Notes under the pieces: generated by a model
Database searches by the model: none
What the model was told of the DNA's origin: nothing
Seen by the model: the letters and a program-made list of their open reading frames with translations, nothing else
Shown here: positions 47,815 through 58,700 of the stretch, piece by piece
Layout: each line of letters begins with the position of its first letter
Numbering within the stretch: position 1 is the stretch's first letter
Assembly (NCBI GenBank): GCA_029931535.1
Contig: JAQPZY010000628.1
Location: forward strand, 218,617 to 282,616
Direction of reading: 5' to 3'
Origin: Margaritifera margaritifera
Lineage: Eukaryota; Mollusca; Bivalvia; Unionida; Margaritiferidae
DNA: 64,000 nt
Position numbers and translations under genes: made by a program

Positions 47815-48272
47815 TCTCTTTTTTCACTTTCTTGGGACACTCTGTAGACCAATGTCCTTTTACTTGACAGTGATAACAGGTATCTTTTCTTTAGTCTCTC
47901 TTTTATCCTGTTTGGGATTCCTTTTGTTTGATGTTGTAGACATTCTGCAGCCCAATGACCTTTCTCTTGACAGACATAACAAGTATCTTGACGACCATCT
48001 CTAGAGGAGAGTCTGGAGTTTCTCCAGAAGTCTTGTTGGAAGTGTACTTTTGAATGACTTTCTGTAAAGCTCTGACCAGAAGTGTGATCTGTTATGGATC
48101 TTCCATCTTCACAGATTGAGACAGCATGAGTGTATTCTCTTAGGTAGAGGGGTGCTCTGTAGAGAGGTTCCCTATACCCATCTAACTTTCGTATCGTCTC
48201 CTTATAGCCAAAACTACCCCCTACCACCCTTATAATCACTATAACCTCACTTTCGCTGTTGCAGTAGCACAC
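47815..48272 (-). pseudogene. CCHC double zinc-knuckle (gag-like) ORF, frameshifted
   Basis: The minus frame from ATG 48272 encodes ~100 residues without a known domain, then 'CYVCQEKGHWAAEC' (47981-47940), a C-x2-C-x4-H-x4-C knuckle. A second knuckle, 'CYHCQVKGHWSTEC' (47878-47837), lies 103 bases further on, which is one base out of frame, followed by a Lys-rich end and a stop. So a single-base indel separates two originally tandem knuckles. CCHC knuckles bind nucleic acid and are typical of gag-like or transposon-encoded proteins. It sits exactly between the inverted arrays C and C', implying it is the core of that element. No capsid, RT or integrase was found with it. Confidence 0.6.
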
Positions 48273-48311
48273 AATTTAATGGTGAAGAAACTGACTTCTA
48301 CCGTTGTAGTA

Positions 48312-48650
48312 GCACACTTGGATTGTTAACCTAAGCCAATGCCTGTCCTTAAGTGCGTGTTTGTACTTTCCATCATATTTAATGTCTATAGAAGGCTATG
48401 TTTGTGCATATTTGTAAGCACTCCTACCCTTTTCTATTCTTTCACTCCATTTATAATAGTGTATAACTATGTTTTTTGTTTGGAATGTAAAAGTAAGCCA
48501 GTGCCAGTCCTTAAGTGTGTGTGTGTGTGTTTGTTCCTCTCTCCATCCTGTTTGCTGTCTATATAAGTTTATGTTTGTGTGACGTAATCACTCCTACTCT
48601 TTTTGCTTCTTTCACTCCATGTGTGACAGTATATTAGTATGTTTGCGTGT
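48312..48650 (-). repeat. Array C', inverted copy of array C
   Basis: Two ~155-bp units, each with 'taagccaatgcc.gtccttaa', 'gt.taa.cactcctac.ctttt' and 'ttctttcactccat', the reverse complement of words in array C. A (GT)n run lies at about 48517-48530. Confidence 0.75.
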
Positions 48651-48670
48651 ATAGTATGCATTTATGTTAC

Positions 48671-50560
48671 AGGAGAAGAAGACTTACAGAATTCATTACA
48701 ATGCTTTTCAACGGGGTAATAGACCAGTGTTGCATACCGTGTGATTGGAAGGTAGGGTTAATTGTACCCATATTTAAAGGAGGAGAAAAATCTAAAACTG
48801 ACCCTGACAATTATGGAGCTATTTCCCTGTTGCCGGTATTATACAAACTATTTGAAAAGTGCTTATTCAATAGATTAACTACATCTTGTAATAGTACTAT
48901 ATATATATCTTCGCTAATACCGAACAACAGGGGTTTCAAAGGGACTAAGTAGTATAACAGCATCTTTCAATCTACACGAAGCTTTTATTCCACTTTAGAA
49001 CTAGGATCAGGAGTGTTTGCTGCTTTCTTAGATATTCAAAAGGCATTTGACACCGTGGAACACGACGGACTTTTCCTAAAACTCAGAAAACTGGGCATTC
49101 AAGGAAAGATTTTACACGTATTAAAGGAGTCGTATTCAAATATTCAAAGCATTGTTCTGATGAACGAATCAGAATCCGTACCATTTCCAATAGAAGGTGG
49201 TATTCGACTTTTAGGTGTCTTATCAACATTTGTATATCTTGTTTATATTAATAACCTTTTACAGGAATTACATGTCAAAATTAGGGCTACTTGTTGGGTC
49301 CACTCCGTCTGGAAATCCAACGCTAGCCGATGATATAACTCTGCTCGCAAACACACCAATCCATCTGCAAAAAATGCTTGATATATGTAACAGATACTCC
49401 TTAACATGGAACTTCACCTTCAATGTTAGTAAAAGTTGTGTATTAGTTTTTAATCAGAATAGACAAGCAACATGTGAGAAGTTTAACTGAAATATAGGCA
49501 ATCTTACTATACCTATTTTAAATGAAAACGAACATGTTGGATTTCCTGTGTGTACCAATATGAAATGCTTGACAAAAGTAGACAGGGCTTGTACTAAAGG
49601 CAGAAAATCATTTTATTCCCTTATAGAATTTTTCACAAATTAAGCTAGACCCAATCTTCTTATTTACGTCAGCTTGTATAAAAAAAAGCCCTTTATGGTT
49701 GTGAAGTTTGGTCGAATATCAGATGCAAAGACTTACGAAAGCTTGATGTATTTCAGCATCATTGTACCAACATTCTGCGAGGCTTTCCTTAAACCGCGCG
49801 GTCAGAAATGAGCGAAAGTTTACTGGGGATAAAGAGAATTGTATCATAAATTGATTAAAGAAAACTGAACTTTTTTGGTAAATTATGCCACTTTCCAGAA
49901 AATGTAACATCGAAAAGAATATTTTTACTCAGACTATACCTATATATTTCTTGAAAAGATGTTGCAGAACAGAAAGGCTTTATTCCAGATATATGTAGCA
50001 TTTTGCAGAAATAAAATATCATGAATTTATTGAAATTATTTTTGTTAGAGACAAAATATTTCCAGGAAAATTACAATGGAAACAGATTATAAAACATGCT
50101 GCTCATAAGTATGAAAACAAGTGCTTTACAGACTTGTGCCATACTGGCATTTCCTACAAAAGATGCAAAAATGTTCATGCTTCTATAAAACCCTCAATTG
50201 AATGGCAAACTCCAAACACAACAAGTGAGTTACAGTTAATTACATCCCTTGCAAAAGTTCTGATAACTGGTCCAAATAATACTATGTAAGTCTGTAAACA
50301 CTGGAGTTATTCTTACACAGATGTAATACTCCATACATTTATTTGCTGTCAGAGCACTGTGCGACAACGAGACATATTTTGGACACATATTATAAATAAC
50401 ATTCGTCTTGGCGTGTTCCTTCATAATATATCAGATGAAGAATTTATTCAACATCTCCTGGGGATATAATTTCCCAACGGTATCGGCTTAGACGAACCCG
50501 AAATACTAAGAAATTGTATAATGTCTGTTTCAGTGTTCTCTGCAACTGTAATTCATAGAT
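48671..50560 (+). pseudogene. LINE (non-LTR) reverse transcriptase relic
   Basis: Three + frames in succession. 48671-48950 has 'ITMLFNGVIDQCCIPCDWKV' then 'GLIVPIFKGGEKSKTDPDNY' (RT blocks 1-2). 49013-49333 has 'FLDIQKAFDTVEHDGLFLKL' (motif A, catalytic Asp) then 'PFPIEGGIRLLGVLS' (the GxxQG block altered). 49215-49490 has 'GNPTLADDITLLANT' (motif C, with both catalytic Asp but Leu in place of Tyr/Phe). Beyond, to about 50560, decayed frames resemble the LINE C-terminal region ('GRKSFYSL'). The endonuclease and 5' end are missing. The position between C' and A' suggests insertion into the foldback-like element. Stops and frameshifts throughout. Confidence 0.75.
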
Positions 50561-50925
50561 GATGTTGATAGTAATAAAATCGATTATCAAATTATGAAGA
50601 TTTGGAAGACATGTGATCGTATAAATCTTGATAATCGTGTCTTCATGCATGCTATTTTTTGACATTACATATACAATTTTATTTTCTATAAAATAATGAT
50701 GTGTACAATATTTAAATATTGGAGGATTGCGCAGGAGTGCACCTTACTTTTTAATAAGTATAGTGTCCTCATCTGAAAATCCTCATAGGCAATCTGCTCT
50801 TGTACGAGACTCCTCTCAAGTACATCGCTGTTAATTATATATAACTAATTCAATATTCTCTTTTTTTTCTTTGTTTGCGTCCTTATCTCTGAAAAGAGGA
50901 CATAAAGATTCATGATGATGATGAT

Positions 50926-51410
50926 AAGGTAGTGGTGCTGGTCAGCATATCTATGTGTAATTCCCATTACGCCTCATAGAGACCCACCTATGTGGATATT
51001 TTTAACACTACGTTTTCCCCTGTCACTATAAATATTTCAGCATGGATTCTCCTTGTCCCTATAGAGACCCATCATGTTAAATCTATGGACATTTTTAGCA
51101 TTACATTTCTCCTTCTTCCTATGAATGTTTCAATATGGAGGCGTAGTATTAAAGTCCACTCGTCCATATAACGACCCATCATAAAGATCCTATGGACACT
51201 TTTACCCTTGCATTTCCCCTTGTTCCTATGAATCCTACACATGACGGCTTAATGTGAAATTTCCATTGTCTCTCTAACTACCCATCATGTAAAGCATATG
51301 GACATTTTTAACATTACAAATCTTCTTGTCCCTATAAATCGTTCAAATTGAAGCCTAATGTTAAACCCCCATTATCCCAATATCAGCCCACTATACTACT
51401 ATCATGATTG
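50926..51410 (-). repeat. Array A', inverted right arm of the foldback-like element
   Basis: Read on the minus strand from 51410 it starts 'agtatagtgggctgatatt', runs through about four A-type units ('aacattacaaatcttcttgt' on +), and ends at the inner side with 'tatgctgaccagcaccacta', matching the inner end of array A (about 46095 and 46945). Copies are diverged. It is shorter than the left arm. Confidence 0.8.
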
Positions 51411-51486
51411 GAATCCTGTGTGGTTTAGCATTTCATGTACCAATGTTTGCAGATATAAGGTAAATAGTATAATAATGCCTTAAATG

Positions 51487-51513
51487 AAAAAAAAAAAAAA
51501 AAAAAAAAAAAAA
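51487..51513. repeat. A27 tract
   Basis: Homopolymer ~75 bp outside the right arm of the foldback-like element. Confidence 0.95.
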
Positions 51514-53874
51514 CGCTGACAAAAGGAGAGGTCGATATTGTAGCTCTTTAACAATATTTAATATCAGACCTCATCTCAACCCCATATGTATTGAATGTAA
51601 CCCTCTTTAATGAATTTAAACAACATATCGTAAATAGAGTATAATTTTAATCTTGCATGATCTATAACATTATTCAGTTCAGACATATAAATTTAACTGC
51701 CCAGTGTTATGGCTTTTACCTGAAAACAAATAGTTAATTTTGTTGCACCAAATACACATATGTTGCCAAATTCCAGGTCTAATTCCTAACCAGGAAGCGC
51801 CAATTTTATTATTTATAGAATCAGTACTCAGCAATAACAGCTGAATATATTTAATATCAAAATTTCTTTTTAAAACTAAACCAGGTTTATCACGAAATGG
51901 TCTTGTAGAAAGTTTCTTTTTTGTCCGATTTCTATTGTGTCTTATGCAGGTTCAACTGAAAAATCATGCTGTAGGAGAGTGCTGTTTGGTAATTTGTTTG
52001 TATGTATCTGAGAGCTAAATTGTGTACTACATAATATAACACACCTCACAATTGTTTTTGTGCTTGTTTTGAATTTATTTCTTATTTATATTGATTGAAG
52101 TGTGTGTGTCAAGAAAATAAGATGTTTATCAAAGTGATGATCAGTCTAGTTTCAAGGTTGAATTTCGAAACACTTTATTCAACGTGTATCAAATCATGTC
52201 TTGGTTGAACGCAATACATTTTTATGCCATGTCGAATGGGTTTTGGGATTATTGGTTGATAGCGAAGTTGATCTCCATTTTATTTTATCCGTTAATGTTT
52301 TCCCCGCATATACCTAACATAATATGCATCATATATTTACATTGTTTCTCAATTTATATACGATAGATCCGTCTTAGACTGCATGCTTACCACATATAAG
52401 AAACATAAAGAGAAAGCTGAAGTATAGAACAATATTGAAAATTTGATTTATAAATGTTTAATCTTTAAACACTATTTGACTACTTCTCAATAAGTGAGAA
52501 TTTGTAAAGTTGTATTGATAGTTACCTGTACATAAAACTCGCGTCTTACCATATTGGTCATACTTGATAATACAATCTCAACGGATAAACGAATGCATCA
52601 ATATTGTTTGAACGAATATTTGTTAGGAATACAATGTAGCCCAAGAGTGATTATATCAATTTAATGAATGGTAAGTACCTATTGGAATACCCTATAGTTC
52701 ACATATGTCTATCGGGATATAACAATGGGTCGGTATGAATAAAGAAGCAGCCAATTTGAGACGAGTAACCTACCCTTAGTTTGCGTTCCTTTCTTTAACC
52801 TTTCATAACAGTTTTAATAATTTTCCTGCGAAGTATACTCTAAGTTTCTCAATTCTGTTTGATCATTATTGTATCATGGGCTCAATTAAATTGCTTTAGC
52901 TAATCCTGGTGAATTTCCTCCAAACACACACACACACACACACATAGTAGAGAGAATAAGTTCATTAAGAGCCACTCGGCCACTTTCAATCGGCTTAAAC
53001 AGCTTAAACTGATTGATCCACTTTGCACTGGTTTACACATTTTTTTTCAATACGCACAAGACCACTATCATGTAGTCTCCACCATTTAGTATTTTCCGAA
53101 AGATCTAGGCAACCAAGATATGACCATCCACCATTTTCATTTAAAAAAAAAAAAAAAAAAAAAAATTAGGCAACCTTGCCTAGAATCAACATTGACCATC
53201 AATCATTTTCAGAAGAAAACAAATTAGGCCGCTAACAGACCGGGTACAATCATTTTTCATTTTTAATCAAACTCTCGAATGGTATATAGTTACGTGTATT
53301 ACCATGCACATTTTTAAAAAACCCAAGACAAGTTTGTTTTAAAATTATTTTGTTCAATATTTTGTGTTAGAAATATACCAAAGTTATGGGCCTTTAGGAG
53401 TAGAATATTAATTCAGTTATACAAATAATTCAAATAATTAATTCATTTAACTTCACCGAAACAAGACCCGATAGTACTTTCCTGTTTATATAGTATAAAC
53501 ATATGAAATAAGCAACTATTTCCTGGTGATAAAAGTGTCATTAAAGCAGCAATGTTTAGAATTGGCTGAAATCTACACATTCTATATGACTCAATCGAAT
53601 TAGTCCTTTCACATATTTGCAGTAACATCGATTAACATACAAATAAGTTTGAAGCCGACTTATTCGCACATAATTTTAAATGGTGGAAAACAAGCAATCA
53701 TAAATATACTGGCAACAACAATTCTATTCATGTCAATACAAAAGTGATTTCACCTCAGGGTGATAGTTTTAACGTTTGATTTGTATTGAAGATAGCGATG
53801 CTCGTATATGAAAGTAGCTAGCTCATATGGGAAGAGACATTAGCTTCACTACTCAGGCAGTCCCCACGTCATTA
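51514..53874. other. AT-rich intergenic, no gene seen
   Basis: Contains (CA)10 at 52925-52944 and A23 at 53143-53165. The 60-codon frame at 52184-52366 is hydrophobic but unassigned. Confidence 0.5.
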
Positions 53875-53987
53875 GCACCAATCTGCCTCAATATCAATAC
53901 AGCGTGCATGAGTTATCACTGGAATTCGTTGAGAATGCGTGAATTTCAGCACCAATCTGCTTCAAGATCAATACAGCGTGCATGAGT
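53875..53987 (+). repeat. 39-bp direct repeat, 74-bp period
   Basis: 'gcaccaatctgc.tcaa.atc' continuing 'aatacagcgtgcatgagt' occurs at 53875-53913 and 53949-53987 with two differences. Confidence 0.85.
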
Positions 53988-54007
53988 GCTATAAATAAGC
54001 ATATAAT

Positions 54008-54170
54008 GATACATTTTGGAAAAAAGACATACAAGTGTGAAACTTGTGACAAAACCATAAGTCTGAATGTGTACATACTGGAGAACATATATTTAAATGC
54101 TTGGTTGGACTCGTCAATTGAAGGAGCATTTAAGAATATATACCGGAAATAAACCATACAAATGAGCAAT
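54008..54170 (+). pseudogene. Decayed C2H2 zinc-finger array fragment
   Basis: 'KKTYKCETCDKTISLNVY' carries the first Cys pair of a finger. In a shifted frame 'HTGEHIFKC' is a typical inter-finger linker plus Cys. In a third frame 'RQLKEHLRIYTGNKPYK' is the L-x2-H-x3..TG-x-KPY boundary of a following finger, then TGA. So two to three C2H2 fingers with canonical TGEKP-like linkers are present but broken by indels. Large C2H2 families are frequent in lophotrochozoans. Confidence 0.65.
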
Positions 54171-54377
54171 CTGGTGGTGCGCATGAGTTACTTTCGTCAG
54201 GACTCTTTATCAGGACTGTAGGACATACAAACCAGACTCTTAATCAGAGCCTTATCCTGGAGTTCAAAATAATCAAAGATATGGTGATAGTAGGGAAACT
54301 TGGCGTTTAATTAATAGCTTAAATACATAACTGTATTAATAACTTTATTATTCAATTTATAAATTAGCTGTAGCTTA

Positions 54378-55044
54378 ATGACAATGTTTAGGAAAGTTTT
54401 TTTTCTTCAGATTGTTCCAGTGGCACAAAGGAAGAACTATCGGATTCTGAGCACATTAGTGTTAAGGGTATTAATTAAAATTGGTTCAAATTATAAGTTA
54501 TGCAAAGTTCCGGAGTATGGTATGACATTTTGGCAAAATCAATTATATTGGAAAGTATGGACGGCAACATTTGGATCCGGAATATCTTACTGGCACATGT
54601 CTGATCTAATTATACCACAGCTAGTAAAATCAATTTACAGGTTTCACATTTATTTTCATATATATAAACTATTGTCTGAAAATATGATACCATTGTATAA
54701 TGATCACTATTTTAATCCAACGAACAACATTGCAGATCTCGAACAATTTATCATAATCTGTCACGACATTAATATTCCTCTACATCATGATTGGAGCTAT
54801 CTAAAAGGGAAAAATTTAACACCCATTAATGGTCCAAGAACCTATTGCAAAATAAAGCGGGAAATGTCTGGGATTGAGATAAATGGACAGAAAATATATG
54901 AAGCAGATAAATATTGAAATAAAGGATGGTTGATACGATACAGTCGTAACCATTATTACCCAAACCCCAAACCATCAGATGAAAAAACAGGACATCTATT
55001 ACGCAGATTTTATCCACAATCAAGACACTGTAAAAAAATTGATT
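54378..55044 (+). pseudogene. Unidentified Trp/Tyr/His-rich protein frame with one TGA
   Basis: One frame is open for 222 codons from ATG 54378 to TGA 55042-55044, interrupted only by TGA 54915-54917. The sequence before the TGA has globular character: 'FGSGISYWHMSDLIIPQLVK', 'SIYRFHIYFHIYKLLSEN' and 'ICHDINIPLHHDWSYLKGKN'. After it come 'GWLIRYSRNHYYPNPKPSDE' and 'TGHLLRRFYPQSRHC'. The composition on both sides is alike, so the frame was once continuous. No domain is recognised. It could be a viral-like structural or accessory protein or a transposon-encoded protein; no catalytic signature is seen. I decline to assign a function. Confidence 0.45.
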
Positions 55045-57240
55045 GAAACTTAATTATACGCCAGCAAGGATTTGACTGATATAAGATTTCAACAAATATA
55101 TTTCAAATTAATAAATTAGATTAAACTATGCAGTTGGTAATGATATTTTCTTATACCAAGTGATACGATGATGAAAATATGCAGTATTATAGTATACAAT
55201 AACAATTTATAAAACTCATCAGATGGATTTATTTTATGAATGAATATTAATATAAATACCGACTCTGTACAGATTTTAATACTTGCAGCTGATAACCGGT
55301 CTGCAAAAATTAGACAAAGGATCGATAATGAAAACGTTTCAAGTTCTAACATCTACAATCAATGATCAGGCGATCTGACCATAAGAAAAAGAGAAAAGCG
55401 AAGGCAGCAAAGCGAACAAGTTGCAAGTTCCAAGTTTTGCGAGGTTTAGAGAAGTTCTAAAAAATATTGACATTGAAACGAATAAGAAAGGTTTTATAAA
55501 TTTGACTATACTCATAGGATCTTTTGAAATAACTTTAGTAATAAAGAACTAGAACTATCGATTTGCTTGTCTCCCTTTTTCAAGAACTTGTTCTCTTCAA
55601 TCAGTGCTCTCGGGTCGCTTTCTTTTCATCCTTTGTGTTCTTGTTTCTATATTGTGATAATAATTATCCCCCCCCCCCCACCGAAAAAAATATCAAGAAA
55701 AAACCCCAGACCAATTATTGCTACAACAAGATACATAACAGTCAGATATTACAGAAATAATTTGTGCAGCGAGTTTATTACGCTGCCAATAATACCAGAT
55801 AATGCCGGTGCTGCCTTTTTATAACTAACTTAACCAAATAGTTTAAAATATTGTATGATCCTTATTTTAATTTATTAAGGAATTTATTGATAGTACTTCC
55901 GCCTCCAGGACATATTCGACCTCCGCCTCCACCACTAGATTCTTTTGTTTCTGTAACCCCTGTTAAACTTGGTGCGATATTTGTTATGGATAAAGCAAGA
56001 GTTCTTGAAATTATACCTATTGCTGCAAAAAGCAAGTATTACACCTTTTTCCTTAAACAGATGTTTTAACTTTCACCCAATGGTAACTTTTATCTAACCA
56101 TTAAATTTCTATTATTTATATTTTTTTCTCAATTTTTTCCTTCTTCTAAATATGTTAAATCCCTAACAATCTGCGCCATTTTGCTTTCAGGATTTTGTAG
56201 TAATTCTTCAAAGGCAGAAACCCTCGTAAATTAAATTAACAGTATACGTTTTACTAATTACTGCATCTATATAATTTGCTTCAATACTATAATCTTCATC
56301 AGAAAGAGAATTATAGAACTCCACACTACCAGCTTTGCTATTTCTATTTATTAAATCGACCACAAAAAGCTTGAAAAAAAAGGGCTGTTCTTAATGAAGA
56401 GATATTCAAGTTTTAGAACAAGTGGAAGAATACAAACAGTAATTAAAAAATAACAGTGAAAATGGGAGTATATAAAGAGATAACTGGTAAACATTAAAAA
56501 TAAATAAATAGATAAAATGGATGAAACATAAGAAAAGAAACATAGGAAAGTTGTATAAATTCTAGATCAGCAAAAATATAAAAATCGTCGTCAGATGTAA
56601 TTTCTTGTTGTGATATCGCTGCTAAGCAAACTTATTCTATTTTATAATTTAAATAATTTACAGACAAAGTTGAAATACGATTACAGAATGTCAAGTGGAA
56701 TAAGATATTCTACTGGGCTTTTATGTTTTAGACTAGGATTACCTCTATCTGCATTGAGAGGAAGTTTAATAACATTTAAAACTATTTATTTTAAAAAGAG
56801 TGAGCACGATCAGGGTGAGCATGCAAGAAAGCAAAGCAAACAAGTTCACTAAGTGCCCTGGAGAAAAAGTGTTAGAGCGAAGCGAACAACGTCTTTAAAT
56901 TATTGCTTAATAAATGTGTACTGGATGATTATTAATTGATGCATTATTTTCCACTGCCAGCTGGAGTAACTATTACAGTAGTTTCTCTATTGTGTACTAA
57001 TAATTCTAGTTCACAAAGTTTGTAAGCCACTAGTCCCCAAGACAGCAAAGTTCTAGTTCATAAGTAAGTGAAAGATAGTAAAACTAGTATTAACACGAGG
57101 TTTAAGATTATTTCCAAATAATCTTTACCTACTTGCAACTAACCTTAAAATAATATTTATTTTAATACTCTAATTGGTTGCAAATTTAACTGAAAACAGC
57201 GAAAGAATAAAATTGAAGAAATTTTAAATTAAAGAGAGAT
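55045..57240. other. Region of short unassigned frames
   Basis: Frames of 65-85 codons on + at 55563-55824, 55851-56069 (with a PPPG/PPPPP run) and 56610-56852. A C10 tract lies at about 55670-55679. A word 'aaagcgaacaagtt/aagcgaacaac' recurs at 55409 and 56880. These may belong with the preceding unidentified frame as one decayed element, but nothing diagnostic is seen. Confidence 0.3.
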
Positions 57241-57246
57241 ATTCCT

Positions 57247-58017
57247 GTGGCATCCTATACTAAGGTTGACCACAGGCACAAATTTAGTTTCTTTTTTATA
57301 ATTATTTTATCGTTAGATACTGAACTAATGGCAGATTATTCAGAAAACACCAACTTGTATCAGGCCATTGAGTATGAAGTATATATTATCATCATGAGTA
57401 ATAATTCTAACACGCTATGCACGTCACGAATAGCGTCTCAGATTAAATGTGCTCAGCTTTGTTTAGTATGATGCAATATCCAAGAATTCCAACTTAAACA
57501 GGTTTATTTGAAACGGTACATGATTCATCGACAAAATAAAGTTAGTTGCATCAACGCTTCCATCCTCAAAGCTATTACTGAAGCCTTTGAATTGAACTCT
57601 GACCAATTGACCCCAAATAAATGAGGCCAGTACACAGCTAGTGAAGGAACAAACATTACACATTTTGTTCAAACCTCTCGGTTTGTCGAAGTAAAATTTA
57701 AAACCATAACTTTTTTCTTTAAAGCGGTGATAGTGGCCTTCACGCTACTAACACCTAACAATATTAGCTTTTTTATTGGACTTGGAGAAATACCAGATAC
57801 CACATTCCACTGAAAATATGATGACTATAAACATTTGTGTGGAATAAAATGCAAAGGCAAAAGTAAATTTTTAGTAAATACTGAACGCGTTGGTCCAAAC
57901 TTAATTTGCTGTTTTGGACAGAGGGATGCTCACATATTGGAAATTTATTTCAATCGGTCTACTAGAACCATAAGTAACAGTATGAAAATAGGGATGCTAA
58001 GCAAAATCTATTTTTAG
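57247..58017 (+). pseudogene. PAN/apple-like plus galactose-binding-like secreted protein frame, three in-frame TGA
   Basis: A single frame is open for ~256 codons from 57247 to TAG 58015-58017, except for TGA at 57469, 57622 and 57811; no TAA or TAG occurs inside. The start is a GTG, with an ATG only at 57328. Residues ~11-27 are hydrophobic (FSFFFIIILSLDTELMA), signal-peptide-like. Then 'CTSRIASQIKCAQLCLV', TGA, 'CNIQEFQLKQ' has the S-x-x-x-C-A-x-x-C-L...C-x-x-F spacing of PAN/apple domains. The second half ('RFVEVKF', 'AVIVAFTLLTPNNISFFIGL', 'HLCGIKC', 'GQRDAHILEIYF') resembles F5/8-type or fucolectin-like beta-sandwich domains. Likely a secreted or receptor ectodomain pseudogene, intronless as seen here. 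The domain calls are pattern-based. Confidence 0.45.
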
Positions 58018-58096
58018 CATAAGAGTCCTTAACCTTCAATCATCATTTTTGCTTTCATCAAGTGACATATTTACTTTTAATTATACTTAAATCGGT

Positions 58097-58700
58097 ATAC
58101 TAGAAAAAAAAATTGCTAAAATAAAATGCAGCTGAACACACAATTTTCAGTAACATCGACCTCGAAGTTCAAGCTTATGACCACAAAAATCAAACAAGTT
58201 TTATTTTTTTATATATTATTTTTTAAGACGACTATACATAACAATTTCATTGCATTATGTTCACTGAAAGTTAAGTTGTTGCAAGGAAATAAAATGTAAT
58301 GAGCAAAAACTTGTTATAGTAACATCTATCTCTACCGTCAAGCTACTTACCTGTGCCCCAAAATATAATAGTATCTTTGTTTTTAAGAAAAACATAGCAG
58401 GTAAAATTAATAGAAATCGGCCAACTATACTTAATTTCTTGTGTAGAAATGAAATTCAATTGCAAAATCCATTTTTACTGACAATGCCCCTGATCTTCAA
58501 GCTACTGATCCTAAAATCAATAGTCTTTCTTCGTTGATAGAAACACACATAGCAAACTTTGTTAACATCAGTCCATTAAAACAGACGTCATAGTGCAGAA
58601 ACACACATATCAAAGTTCATTAACATCAGTCCACTAAAACGTGCGGGTATAGTGCAGAAACAAAAACGGATGGACCCTCCCTCTGGACGGTCAGTAGTGA
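58097..58700 (+). repeat. Degenerate tandem repeat of mollusc type
   Basis: Three loose ~170-bp units share 'agtaacatc.a.ct..a.gtcaagct', 'ac..c.ccaaaat.aatag' and 'tagcaaa.ttt'. They end in a clean 58-bp duplication (58541-58598 and 58599-58656: 'aaacacacata', 'ttaacatcagtcca', 'tagtgcag') and 'gaaacaaaaacggatggacc'. The wording resembles a widespread molluscan intergenic repeat that ends in a 'gtgcggaaac..acggacgga' tail. Confidence 0.55.
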
